Source: an uncultured Lachnospiraceae bacterium (GTDB lineage Bacteria > Bacillota > Clostridia > Lachnospirales > Lachnospiraceae). From it: DNA of 64,000 nt. The notes below the pieces were generated by a model. It made no database searches, was not told the origin of the DNA, and was given only the letters and a program-made list of their open reading frames with translations. The translations under genes were made by a program, and so were the position numbers. The DNA lies in the NCBI GenBank assembly GCA_949740535.1, contig CATJHO010000115.1, forward strand, positions 31,368-95,367, given 5' to 3'. Below, piece by piece: positions 1-7,856 of the stretch; within the stretch, counting starts at the first letter, position 1, and every line of letters starts with the position of its first letter.

Positions 1-693
1 ATCTATTATGATTTCAGCGGTTATTCGGATATGGCCATCGGCCTGGGAAAAATGTTCGGCTTTGAGCTGAAGGAAAACTTTGCTCATCCCTACTGTGCCG
101 GGAGTATCACGGAATTCTGGCGCAGATGGCATATTTCCTTGGGATCCTGGTTCCGGGAATACGTGTACATTCCTCTGGGGGGCAACCGGGTCGGGAAATT
201 CCGGCATATCTGCAATCTCCTGCTGGTGTGGGCGCTCACCGGCCTCTGGCATGGAGCCAGCTGGAATTTCGTGGTGTGGGGCCTCTATTACAGTGTACTG
301 CTGATTATGGAAAAATATCTTTTGCGCCGGGTGACGGAGCGGATTCCGGTTCTTCGCACCTTTTATACCATGTTTCTGGTGATGGTGGGCTGGGTGTTCT
401 TCTTCAGTCCGACCCTGGACGCGGCGGGAATCTATCTGGGAGCCATGTTTGGAAGGGGAGTAACCGGAATCACAGATAACGCGGGGATGTATTATCTTCT
501 CACCAGCCTGGTGCTGTTCTGGCTTTCCTGGATTTTTGCTGTGCCGGTGGTTTCACGGATTACGGTAAAGAATCTGGAGAAGCCCGATGGCTGGACGCCG
601 CTTCTTTTGACGGCTCATGTGGGAATATTTCTGACAGCGGCTGCCTATCTGATTCATGATACCTATAATCCGTTCTTATATTTTCGGTTCTGA
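1..693 (+). CDS. MBOAT family O-acyltransferase (AlgI-like), C-terminal part
   Basis: The reading frame is open from base 1, so the 5' part lies outside the window; about 230 C-terminal residues are visible. The peptide carries the AlgI/DltB-type signature: a YYDFSGYSDMAIG stretch at the very start, WRRWHISLGSWFREYVYIPLGG, then LTGLWHGASWNFVVWG with the invariant MBOAT histidine (WHG), followed by hydrophobic membrane segments up to the C-terminus. Proteins of this family move acyl groups, usually acetyl, across the membrane onto an extracellular polymer. The next gene encodes a DHHW protein, the usual partner in such modification systems, so the two probably O-acylate a surface polysaccharide or wall polymer. 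The exact polymer cannot be read from the sequence. Confidence 0.9.
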   Translation: MYYDFSGYSDMAIGLGKMFGFELKENFAHPYCAGSITEFWRRWHISLGSWFREYVYIPLGGNRVGKFRHICNLLLVWALTGLWHGASWNFVVWGLYYSVLLIMEKYLLRRVTERIPVLRTFYTMFLVMVGWVFFFSPTLDAAGIYLGAMFGRGVTGITDNAGMYYLLTSLVLFWLSWIFAVPVVSRITVKNLEKPDGWTPLLLTAHVGIFLTAAAYLIHDTYNPFLYFRF

Positions 694-845
694 GAAAAGC
701 ATATCTTCAAAGCGTATATTGGGAGTGAAGTGTGAAACGCAGGCGGAGTCTCCCGGCTTTAAACTTAACTTCATGTTTCCGGGAGCCGGGTATTGTAAGG
801 AAGGTATGAGACCATACATTTTGAAAGAGGAGTTGAGAGAACGCA

Positions 846-2018
846 TTGAGACGGCGAAAGGGAAGAGAAAAACTTTCCGCTTATTCCTGGCTGGGGATTC
901 TGTTTCTGGCAGTGCTGCTTTCCTTTGGAGCGCTGAACCTGTTTTCCGCGGATCGGGTGTTTTCCGAGGCGGAGAACCGCTATCTGGAGCAGCGCCCGGC
1001 CCTGCGGCTGGCAGGAATTCTGGACGGAAAGTTTATGAGCAGTTATGAAAAATACCAGACGGATCAGTTTTTCTCACGGGACGCGTGGATTGAATTCCGC
1101 TCCAGTGCGGATCGGCTGCTGGGAAAGAATGAATCCGGCGGAGTTTATCTGGGTGAAAATCAACAGCTGTATGAGAAACCGGCAGTCCTTGAGGAACAGG
1201 TGTGGAGAAATCTGGATGCAGTCAAGGAATTTTCCGGCAGTCATCCGGACAAGGGCATTTATTTTCTGCTGGTACCCGGCGCTGCGGGGATAAATCCAGA
1301 GGGACTGCCGCCCTATGCGCCGGTGGAGAGCCAGCTTGTGCAGCTGGGACAGATCAGCCGTTATCTGAATGGGGCGGTCCGGGAGATTCCGGTGTATGAA
1401 ACGCTGCGGGAGCACAGGGAGGAATACCTGTATTACCGGACCGATCACCACTGGACGACTCTGGGGGCATGGTATGCGTATCTTCAGGCATGGCAGGTTA
1501 TGGAGCTTAAGACCAAAGAGGGGACAAAGTGGGATGCTTACCCGGTAACGAGTCAGTTCGAGGGGACATTGGCATCCAAAAGCGGATACCAGGTGCCGCC
1601 GGACACGATTTCCGTGTTCTGGCCCAGGGAAGAGGAGCAGCTGGTGGTCACTTATGTGGAGGAGCAGAAGAAATCAGCTTCCCTGTATGCGTCAAAGAAG
1701 CTGGAGGGCAGGGATAAGTATGGGGTATTTCTGGATGGAAATCATCCGGTTGTGAAGATCCGCACGATGGCAGAAAGCGATCGGAGCCTCTTGCTCTTGA
1801 AGGATTCCTATGCCAACTGTTTTGTGCCTTTTTTGACCTCCTCTTTTCGGGAGATTGTCATGGTGGATCCCCGTTATTATTACGGAAACGTGAATACGCT
1901 CATGGAAGAGCAGGAATTTACGGACATCTTATTTTTATATAATATAAATACATTTCTGGAGGACGATGTTCTGCACTTTGCGCTGGAAAATCCGGCCAAG
2001 AGCGCCAAAGAAGATTAA
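846..2018 (+). CDS. DHHW family protein (AlgJ/AlgX-like), partner of the MBOAT acyltransferase
   Basis: 390 residues: a short basic N-terminus, one membrane anchor (about residues 12-35), then an extracytoplasmic domain with the motif YRTDHHWTTLGAW that names the family. The motif is the catalytic Asp-His pair of SGNH-like acetyltransferases such as AlgJ. A second block, LLLKDSYANCFVPFL, holds the SGNH-type serine (KDSYAN). It probably completes acyl transfer to a surface polymer outside the membrane, using groups exported by the MBOAT protein encoded just upstream. The start is TTG, with AGAGGAG at 826-832 a little farther away than usual. The gap of about 150 bases after the MBOAT gene contains a CTCCCGG/CCGGGAG inverted repeat (about 750-785) but no clear promoter, so co-transcription is likely. 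Confidence 0.85.
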   Translation: MRRRKGREKLSAYSWLGILFLAVLLSFGALNLFSADRVFSEAENRYLEQRPALRLAGILDGKFMSSYEKYQTDQFFSRDAWIEFRSSADRLLGKNESGGVYLGENQQLYEKPAVLEEQVWRNLDAVKEFSGSHPDKGIYFLLVPGAAGINPEGLPPYAPVESQLVQLGQISRYLNGAVREIPVYETLREHREEYLYYRTDHHWTTLGAWYAYLQAWQVMELKTKEGTKWDAYPVTSQFEGTLASKSGYQVPPDTISVFWPREEEQLVVTYVEEQKKSASLYASKKLEGRDKYGVFLDGNHPVVKIRTMAESDRSLLLLKDSYANCFVPFLTSSFREIVMVDPRYYYGNVNTLMEEQEFTDILFLYNINTFLEDDVLHFALENPAKSAKED

Positions 2019-2023
2019 AAGAG

Positions 2024-2524
2024 TTACAGATGGAAGGCAATCTCCTGCTTCAGAAAAAACTTCTGAACCATCTGATCCCAGGCATGCTCCAGAGACTTGT
2101 CCATGGTAAAGAGATTTAAGGAGAGGGCAGTGGTGCAGGTAAGGCCGGCAAAGTCATAGCGGATATTCAGGATGAGGCCGCCTATGTCCGAAAGGGAGAA
2201 GGAACTTTCTGTCTGGGCCAGCAGTTTTTCGGTATTTTCCGGGGAAAGCTGGAAGGTAAAGCGGAAGTTCAGGGGTGTGTGCTTTCCCTTGATAAGTTCC
2301 AGGCAGAAGGGACGCAGGTCCTGCCAGCGGGAAAAGCGGCGTGCGGAAAGGTTCAGGGCTACCTGTTCTTCCGGGGTGTAGTAGTCCGGCTCCAGGTGGC
2401 CGTCAATGTGGAAGGTGTTGTAGGTGGTGATGCTGCCTTCTACCACGTGGAAGGGGTCGAAGATCTGTTGCAGCAAGAGTTTGTTCATGAAGGATTTTGT
2501 ATCTTCAATGCGCAGGGATATCAT
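2024..2524 (-). CDS. DUF5721 family protein
   Basis: 166 residues without signal peptide or membrane segment, beginning MISLRIEDTKSFMNKLLL. The sequence matches my memory of DUF5721, a family of unknown function widespread in Lachnospiraceae; features are an early FMNKLLLQ..FD.F.V.EG block and a hydrophobic beta-rich C-terminus. An AGGAGGT ribosome-binding site lies just before the ATG on the minus strand, and a strong promoter lies 40-70 bases upstream. The gene is monocistronic and convergent with the DHHW gene, with only 5 bases between the two stops and no obvious terminator hairpin. No function is proposed. Confidence 0.75.
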   Translation of the reverse strand: MISLRIEDTKSFMNKLLLQQIFDPFHVVEGSITTYNTFHIDGHLEPDYYTPEEQVALNLSARRFSRWQDLRPFCLELIKGKHTPLNFRFTFQLSPENTEKLLAQTESSFSLSDIGGLILNIRYDFAGLTCTTALSLNLFTMDKSLEHAWDQMVQKFFLKQEIAFHL

Positions 2525-2562
2525 GGATTTGGGGACCTCCTGTTGTGGATGATTTTGGGTAT

Positions 2563-2591
2563 AGTATACAATAGAATGGCCGGGATTGCAA
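2563..2591 (-). promoter_or_regulatory. Vegetative promoter of the DUF5721 gene
   Basis: On the minus strand TTGCAA (2591-2586) is followed by 17 bases and TATACT (2568-2563), close to the sigma-A consensus. It points to the DUF5721 ATG about 40 bases further on. Confidence 0.65.
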
Positions 2592-2771
2592 TTGGGAGGG
2601 GACGCCCAAGGGGCTTGCGTTCATTAAGTAACGGTATTTTTCAAGGTGTCTTATGGGCAGGCAGAATCATTTTTTATTAGGAAGCTTTTAGATAGAAACT
2701 GAGTATTTTTGGTAACTTGCTGTTCCTGGATTTGCAGGGAGGGCGTCAAAGAAAGGGAAGGTGGAGTAAAG

Positions 2772-4067
2772 ATGAGCAGGATTTATGCGGAACAGCTGCT
2801 GAGGCTGGTGGAGGCAGGGACGTCTCCGTTTCATGTGACGGCGGATGTGGAGCGGCAGCTGGCGGAGGCTGGATTTACAAGGCTGTTTATGGACTGTGAC
2901 TGGGGACTGGACAATGGCGGGAAGTATTATGTGGTTCATAATGGATCCAGTTTGATTGCATTTACCATTGGGAAAGCACTCCGGTACAGGGAGAGCTTTC
3001 GCATTGCGGCGGCTCATACGGATTTTCCGGGACTTCGGGTGAAGCCAAGTCCGGAGCTTGTGAAGGATGGATACCGGCAGCTGAATGTGGAGGTTTATGG
3101 AGGAGCCATTTTGAATACTTGGCTGGACCGTCCCCTGTCTGCAACAGGGCGGGTGGTTCTGCGAAGTGATGAGGTGTTCGCTCCCAGAGTGTGTCTGGTG
3201 GATTTTAGGAAGCCTTTTCTGACGATTCCCAATCTGGCGATCCACATAAACCGGGATGTGAATAAGGGCGTGGAGCTGAATAAGCAGACAGATATGCTGC
3301 CGATCCTGGGGCTGGACGGGGAGGAGCCGGATGAGATCTTCTTCCGGAAGTATCTGGCCCAGGAGCTGCAGGTGGAGCCGGACGAGATACTGGACTATGA
3401 GCTGGGACTTTACAATACAGACAGAGGGGAGTTTCTTGGGCTGTCAGAGGAGTTTATCTCTTCGCCGAGGCTTGACAATCTGACTTCCGTGCAGGCAGTG
3501 GTATCCGCCCTGATTTCCGGGAGCAGAACGAAGGGAATTAATGTGGCGGCATTTTTTGATCACGAGGAGATTGGGAGCCGGACGAAGCAGGGGGCGGGTT
3601 CGGTGCTTCTCTCTGCAGTGCTGGAGCGTGTGCTGCTGGCTTACGGCCGGACCAGGGAGCATTTTCTGGAAAGCTTCTATAAGAGTATGCTGCTCTCTGT
3701 GGATGTGGGCCATGCCCTGCATCCCAATAAGGCGGATAAGAACGATCCTACTCATAAAAATGTGCTGGGAAAAGGAATCTGCATCAAGGAGGCCAGCGGG
3801 CAGTCTTATGCTACGGACAGTGAAGCGGTGGCGGTTCTCCAGCAGCTCTGCGAGGCCAGGGGAATTCCTTACCAGAAGTTTGTGAACCGGTCGGACGGAA
3901 CCAGCGGAAGCACCCTGGGCTCCATTGCCTCATCGTTTCTTCCGGTAAAGACGGTGGATGTGGGAGTGCCGCTTCTGGCTATGCATTCCAGCCGGGAGCT
4001 GATGGGAACGGCGGATCAGGAGAGCCTGGTGCGGGCGCTGGAGGCGTTTTATCAGGTTGAAAGCTAA
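2772..4067 (+). CDS. M18 family aminopeptidase
   Basis: 431 residues from ATG 2772, chosen because AGGTGGAG lies just upstream; an in-frame extension to 2709 has no ribosome-binding site. It is a cytosolic zinc aminopeptidase of the aspartyl aminopeptidase (M18) type that removes N-terminal, usually acidic or neutral, residues from peptides. Visible family blocks are AAHTDFPGLRVKP (metal-binding His-Thr-Asp), YGGAILNTWLDRPL, FISSPRLDNLTSV (metal-binding Asp), FFDHEEIGSRTKQGAGS (catalytic and metal-binding Glu pair) and a C-terminal AMHSSRELMGTAD (metal-binding His). Length and motifs fit an intact enzyme. It appears monocistronic, with no clear consensus promoter found in the 2525-2771 gap on this strand. 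Confidence 0.93.
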   Translation: MSRIYAEQLLRLVEAGTSPFHVTADVERQLAEAGFTRLFMDCDWGLDNGGKYYVVHNGSSLIAFTIGKALRYRESFRIAAAHTDFPGLRVKPSPELVKDGYRQLNVEVYGGAILNTWLDRPLSATGRVVLRSDEVFAPRVCLVDFRKPFLTIPNLAIHINRDVNKGVELNKQTDMLPILGLDGEEPDEIFFRKYLAQELQVEPDEILDYELGLYNTDRGEFLGLSEEFISSPRLDNLTSVQAVVSALISGSRTKGINVAAFFDHEEIGSRTKQGAGSVLLSAVLERVLLAYGRTREHFLESFYKSMLLSVDVGHALHPNKADKNDPTHKNVLGKGICIKEASGQSYATDSEAVAVLQQLCEARGIPYQKFVNRSDGTSGSTLGSIASSFLPVKTVDVGVPLLAMHSSRELMGTADQESLVRALEAFYQVES

Positions 4068-4132
4068 AAAATTTTAGTAATTCCTTCTATAAGTATATGA
4101 TTAATCAAATTCATGAAAGGATGTTGTAGTAT

Positions 4133-4873
4133 ATGAGATTATTTGATTTTGCATTTTGCCACGAATATGAAAGAAAAATTCAGGCATTGTCAGGACTTTG
4201 TCCAGAAAAATGGAGTTTTGGAAATAATTCTGATAATATTATTTTGAAGAATTATATTGAACATACATTTTTAAAATTACAGGAAGAATCTAATATTTTT
4301 CAAGGAGATTCCTATGCATTATTTAATACAGGCTTATTTACTATTTATTATGAACCTATTTATGCTTACTTTACTGAAAATAAAATTGAGAATCGACAAA
4401 AATGGTATTTTGATGGATTTTATACTTCCTATCAACTAGGCATGATGGGGATTGTTTCTTTTCCCAAAAGGGCAAATTATTTTGAAAACCCATCTGATTT
4501 AGTATTTGATACAAATTGTGATATTGTCCCGCAATACCCCCACATTTTTGGAGATCCTGAAAATTTTCTGCGTATTCCAGAAAGTGTACGTGAAAGCCCC
4601 AATAAAACGATGTTATTTGACGGTGCTGTCAAAAGAGCGAAATTTATGATAGATGGAAATTATAAGACAGCTGTTCCGCAGTATTATCGGAAACGTATAC
4701 AATTATTAATTCCCATCTGTTTGATAAGTGAAAGTATTCCTGATTTGGCTCTCGTTGTAAGCAAAAATGAAGCAGGTAATCAATATTTAGGGCATACGTG
4801 TCTTACTTTGGATATGGCCTATAATAATGCACGTTTGATTGCAAGACCAGATAGTATATGGCTTAAACCCTAA
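4133..4873 (+). CDS. DUF3825 domain protein, AT-rich accessory gene
   Basis: 246 residues covering essentially one DUF3825 domain. Recognisable blocks are YALFNTGLFTIYYEPIYAYF near residue 62, a central FDGFYTSYQLG, FPKRANYF..PSDLVFDTN, and a C-terminal LTLDMAYNNARLIARPDSIWL. In other proteins this domain is found next to OST-HTH/LOTUS RNA-binding domains, so a role in RNA biology is a family-level guess; none of those domains is present here. No signal peptide or membrane segment is seen. GAAAGGATG lies 10-18 bases upstream of the ATG. The gene is clearly richer in A+T than both neighbours, and so is the 300 bases after it, which suggests horizontal acquisition of the block 4068-5170. Confidence 0.75.
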   Translation: MRLFDFAFCHEYERKIQALSGLCPEKWSFGNNSDNIILKNYIEHTFLKLQEESNIFQGDSYALFNTGLFTIYYEPIYAYFTENKIENRQKWYFDGFYTSYQLGMMGIVSFPKRANYFENPSDLVFDTNCDIVPQYPHIFGDPENFLRIPESVRESPNKTMLFDGAVKRAKFMIDGNYKTAVPQYYRKRIQLLIPICLISESIPDLALVVSKNEAGNQYLGHTCLTLDMAYNNARLIARPDSIWLKP

Positions 4874-4881
4874 AATTTTTC

Positions 4882-4910
4882 TTGACTTACCGTTTTAAAA
4901 TGTATATACT
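4882..4910 (+). promoter_or_regulatory. Orphan sigma-A-type promoter
   Basis: TTGACT (4882-4887), a 17-base spacer and TATACT (4905-4910). It points into a 110-base AT-rich stretch with no convincing gene, ending at the terminator at 5021-5062. Confidence 0.6.
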
Positions 4911-4916
4911 ATACAC

Positions 4917-5062
4917 GTATAGATTATATTATATATATTGATTAAATTATTTACGTATTGTTTTATTCTTTTTTACTATTATGTTTTTTATTATTATTGA
5001 GGCTTTGTTTATTATTAGAAATAGAGGAACTGTGCAGTTATGTTACAGTTCCTCTATTTTTA
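4917..5062 (+). ncRNA. Candidate small RNA (promoter-to-terminator unit without a clear ORF)
   Basis: Bounded by the promoter at 4882-4910 and an intrinsic terminator at 5021-5062, giving a transcript of about 145 nt. The only ORF inside is a 31-codon frame from ATG 4981 that lacks a ribosome-binding site and runs through the terminator. The rest of the 4874-5201 gap holds a GTAGTTT/AAACTAC palindrome (about 5097-5113) and a TATAAT at 5126-5131, possibly the -10 of degV. No family was recognised, and a decayed gene remnant is an alternative. Confidence 0.3.
5021..5062 (+). terminator. Intrinsic terminator, 13-bp stem
   Basis: ATAGAGGAACTGT (5021-5033) pairs perfectly with ACAGTTCCTCTAT (5045-5057) over an 11-nt loop and is followed by TTTT. 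Confidence 0.8.
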
Positions 5063-5201
5063 TAGACTTCATGTGACAGACAACGCATAAACTGTCTCGT
5101 AGTTTCAAAAACTACTTGAAAAACATATAATGGTGTGTTACCATCTTATGTAGTATTAAAAACCACATAAAGTGGTGAAAAGAGCAAGTAGGAGGCAGGT
5201 T

Positions 5202-6041
5202 ATGAGTTATAAGATCGTTGTTGACAGCTGCGGGGAACTTCCGGAGAGCTATAAGAAGGATAAGCGCTTTGAGTGCGTGCCGCTGGTGCTGGATATAGAT
5301 GGGTATCATGTGGTAGATGACGAGACCTTTGATCAGGCGGATTTTCTGCGGAGAGTAGCGGAGAGCCCCAACTGTCCCAAGTCTTCCTGCCCTTCCCCGG
5401 AGCGCTATCTGGAGGCTTATACCTGTGAGGCGGAAAATGTGTATGCAGTAACCCTTTCCGCGGAGCTAAGCGGTTCCTACAACAGCGCAGAGCTGGGGAA
5501 GAAGCTCTATCTGGAGGAGAGAGGACAGAAAAATATTCATGTGTTTAATTCCTGTTCTGCCTCCATTGGCCAGACATTGATAGCCATGAAGATTGAGGCG
5601 TGTGAGAAGGCGGGGATGTCCTTTGCGGAAGTGGTTAAGGAAGTAGATGCCTATATTGCAGGACAGAATACTTATTTTGTGCTGGAATCTCTGGAGGCCC
5701 TGCGCAAGAACGGCCGCCTCAGCAATTTGAAGGCCTTTGTGGCAAATGCACTGAATATTAAGCCGGTGATGGGGGCAACCCCGATAGGAACCATCTGCCA
5801 GCTGGATCAGGCCAGAGGGATCAACCGGGCCCTGAAGAAGATGGTAGAATATATTACCAGGGATCTGAAGAATCCCGGAGAGAAGCTGCTGGCGATTTCT
5901 CACTGCAACTGTCCGGAACGGGCAAAGATGGTGAAGGAAGAGATTTTAAAGTATATATCCGTGAAGGATGTTCTGATTCTGGACACAGCAGGGGTCAGCA
6001 GTCTCTATGCCAGCGACGGGGGCATTATAGTAGTAGTTTAG
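5202..6041 (+). CDS. DegV family fatty-acid-binding protein
   Basis: 279 residues from ATG 5202, with AGGAGG at 5190-5195. DegV/FakB-type proteins are cytosolic two-domain carriers that hold a fatty acid while a FakA kinase phosphorylates it; some have other lipid-carrier roles. Family signs are the N-terminal KIVVDSCGELP, the SCPSPERYLEAY block (residues 64-75), TLSAELSGSYNSA, and the central ALRKNGRLSNLKAFVANALNIKPVM. No FakA gene is nearby, so the partner is elsewhere or the role differs. It is probably transcribed alone; a TATAAT box at 5126-5131 could be its -10. G+C returns here to the level of the rest of the window. Confidence 0.92.
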   Translation: MSYKIVVDSCGELPESYKKDKRFECVPLVLDIDGYHVVDDETFDQADFLRRVAESPNCPKSSCPSPERYLEAYTCEAENVYAVTLSAELSGSYNSAELGKKLYLEERGQKNIHVFNSCSASIGQTLIAMKIEACEKAGMSFAEVVKEVDAYIAGQNTYFVLESLEALRKNGRLSNLKAFVANALNIKPVMGATPIGTICQLDQARGINRALKKMVEYITRDLKNPGEKLLAISHCNCPERAKMVKEEILKYISVKDVLILDTAGVSSLYASDGGIIVVV

Positions 6042-6128
6042 AAGAAATGAAATAAAATTTTTCATGCTTTTTTCATAATTTTGTGGTATACTCTAACAAA
6101 GACGGAAGCAAAGAGAGGATTTTACAAG

Positions 6129-6374
6129 ATGAGTCAGGAAAAAGTAAACCGCTATAAAGAGGAAAAGGCAAACCGCAAGGAACTGCTGGCCAAGGAGAAG
6201 AAGAAACAGGCCATGATGAAGGCAGGAGCCGGAGTGGTGGTTCTGGCGCTGGTGTGCTGGCTGGGATATTCCGTGTATGATATGGCAAACAGACCGGATA
6301 CTTCTACGATAGAGATGGATACTTCGGCGCTGGATTCCTATCTCTCTACTATGGGAACAGAGAGCGGAGAGTAG
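6129..6374 (+). CDS. Small single-pass membrane protein, unknown function
   Basis: 81 residues from ATG 6129, with AGAGAGGA about 10 bases upstream. The N-terminal half is very rich in Lys and Glu (KEEKANRKELLAKEKKKQ) and probably helical or coiled coil. It is followed by one hydrophobic segment (residues 36-50, VVVLALVCWLGYSVY) and an acidic outside tail, giving a cytoplasm-in orientation by the positive-inside rule. TGTGGTATACT (6082-6092), an extended -10, lies 40 bases upstream, so it has its own promoter. I do not recognise the family; the layout resembles small coiled-coil membrane proteins common in Lachnospiraceae. Confidence 0.6.
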   Translation: MSQEKVNRYKEEKANRKELLAKEKKKQAMMKAGAGVVVLALVCWLGYSVYDMANRPDTSTIEMDTSALDSYLSTMGTESGE

Positions 6375-6411
6375 CTGTTTCAAAACGGAGAATATTTTTG
6401 AGTCAAATAAC

Positions 6412-6445
6412 AGGCTGTGGGCAGAACCATGGCCTATTATTTTAT
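6412..6445 (+). terminator. Probable terminator after the small membrane protein gene
   Basis: AGGCTGTGG (6412-6420) and CCATGGCCT (6427-6435) form a 9-bp stem that includes two G-U pairs, followed by ATTATTTTA. Confidence 0.45.
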
Positions 6446-6536
6446 GTACAGGGACACAAATTTGCGCTTTCCCGGTCATGTATGCCCCTGCTAAGAGAGG
6501 GGAAAGAATTTTGTTTAAATGTCAGGAGGGACTGTC

Positions 6537-7811
6537 ATGAAGCGTACGGATGAAAAATACACGGCATATATTCAGATCCTTAAGGAAGAGCTGATTCCGG
6601 CTATGGGGTGTACGGAACCCATTGCTCTGGCGTATGCGGCTGCCAAGGCCAGGGAGGTGCTGGGAATGGAGCCGGACCGGGTGCTGGTGCAGGCCAGCGG
6701 AAGTATCATTAAAAATGTAAAATCGGTGATTGTTCCCAACACCAATCATCTGAAAGGAATTCCGGCTGCCGCGGCAGCGGGTATAGTGGCAGGGAGGCCG
6801 GAGAAGGAACTGGAGGTAATCGCCCAGGTAAATGCGGAGCAGCAGGAGCAGATGCGGACGTTTCTGAAAGAAATTCCCATTGAAGTGGAGCACATAGACA
6901 ATGGCCTTGTCTTTGACCTGATGGTACGGCTCTATGCGGGAGAGCATACCTGTCGTGTGCGGATTGCCAATTACCACACGAATATTGTGCTGATCGAGAA
7001 GGATGGAAAGACACTTCTGGAGATTCCGGTGGAGGATGAGGAGGAGGAAGGCCTGACGGATCGAAGCCTTCTGAATATGGAAGCTATCTGGGATTTTGCC
7101 AATACGGTGGAGATTGCGGATGTAAAGGAACTGCTGGATCAGCAGATTTCTTATAATATGGCTATTGCAGAGGAAGGACTTAAGGGAGATTACGGTGCCA
7201 ATATCGGCCAGGTGCTTCTGGAGATGGATCCGGAGGATGTGAAGGTCCGGGCCAAAGCCATGGCGGCAGCCGGATCGGATGCCCGGATGAATGGCTGCGA
7301 GCTTCCGGTGATTATCAATTCGGGAAGCGGAAACCAGGGGATTACGGCTTCCGTTCCGGTGCTGGTATATGCCCGGCATTTAAAAGCAGATGAAGAAACG
7401 TGTTATCGGGCATTGGTTTTATCCAACCTGGTGGCCATTCACCAGAAGACGGGAATCGGCCGTCTGTCGGCTTACTGCGGCGCTGTCAGTGCGGGAGCCG
7501 CTGCCGGGGCGGGTATTGCGTATCTGTATGGCGGAGGCTTCCGGGAAATCAGCCATACCATTGTAAACGCGCTGGCGATTGTATCGGGGATTATCTGCGA
7601 TGGAGCCAAGGCTTCCTGTGCGGCGAAGATCGCTTCTTCGGTGGATGCGGGAATTCTGGGCTATCATATGATTAAGCGGGGACAGCAGTTCTATGGCGGT
7701 GACGGAATTGTGGTGAAAGGAATTGAGAATACCATCCGGAATGTGGGACAGCTGGGACGTGATGGAATGCGTGGGACCAATGAGGAGATTATCCGTATGA
7801 TGGTTGAGTAA
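6537..7811 (+). CDS. L-cysteine desulfidase / serine dehydratase alpha-like protein (UPF0597, CyuA type)
   Basis: 424 residues. ATG 6537 is preferred over 6519 because AGGAGGG (6524-6530) sits just before it. The family (CyuA/YhaM, UPF0597) breaks down L-cysteine to pyruvate, ammonia and sulfide using a [4Fe-4S] cluster. The pattern of cysteines described for the archaeal enzyme is present: Cys25 in MGCTEPIALAYAAAK, Cys289, and the pair Cys354/Cys361 in CDGAKASC. Other family blocks are GSGNQGITASVPV and IVKGIENTIRNVGQLGRDGM near the end. It is a cytosolic, oxygen-labile enzyme by family. It is monocistronic and ends at a strong hairpin shared with the convergent argG. Confidence 0.88.
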   Translation: MKRTDEKYTAYIQILKEELIPAMGCTEPIALAYAAAKAREVLGMEPDRVLVQASGSIIKNVKSVIVPNTNHLKGIPAAAAAGIVAGRPEKELEVIAQVNAEQQEQMRTFLKEIPIEVEHIDNGLVFDLMVRLYAGEHTCRVRIANYHTNIVLIEKDGKTLLEIPVEDEEEEGLTDRSLLNMEAIWDFANTVEIADVKELLDQQISYNMAIAEEGLKGDYGANIGQVLLEMDPEDVKVRAKAMAAAGSDARMNGCELPVIINSGSGNQGITASVPVLVYARHLKADEETCYRALVLSNLVAIHQKTGIGRLSAYCGAVSAGAAAGAGIAYLYGGGFREISHTIVNALAIVSGIICDGAKASCAAKIASSVDAGILGYHMIKRGQQFYGGDGIVVKGIENTIRNVGQLGRDGMRGTNEEIIRMMVE

Positions 7812-7815
7812 GAAA

Positions 7816-7844
7816 GAGCCGCAGCCTGTCTTGGGCTGCGGCTC
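7816..7844 (+). terminator. Bidirectional terminator between the cysteine desulfidase gene and argG
   Basis: An 11-bp GC-rich stem, GAGCCGCAGCC (7816-7826) with GGCTGCGGCTC (7834-7844), lies between the two convergent stops. A short T-rich tail follows on the plus strand, and a CTTTCTT tail on the minus strand. Confidence 0.75.
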
Positions 7845-7856
7845 AAGTTTTCAAGT

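Noticed and set aside
4981..5076. 31-codon ORF within the orphan transcription unit
   Set aside because: No ribosome-binding site, and it reads through the terminator hairpin.
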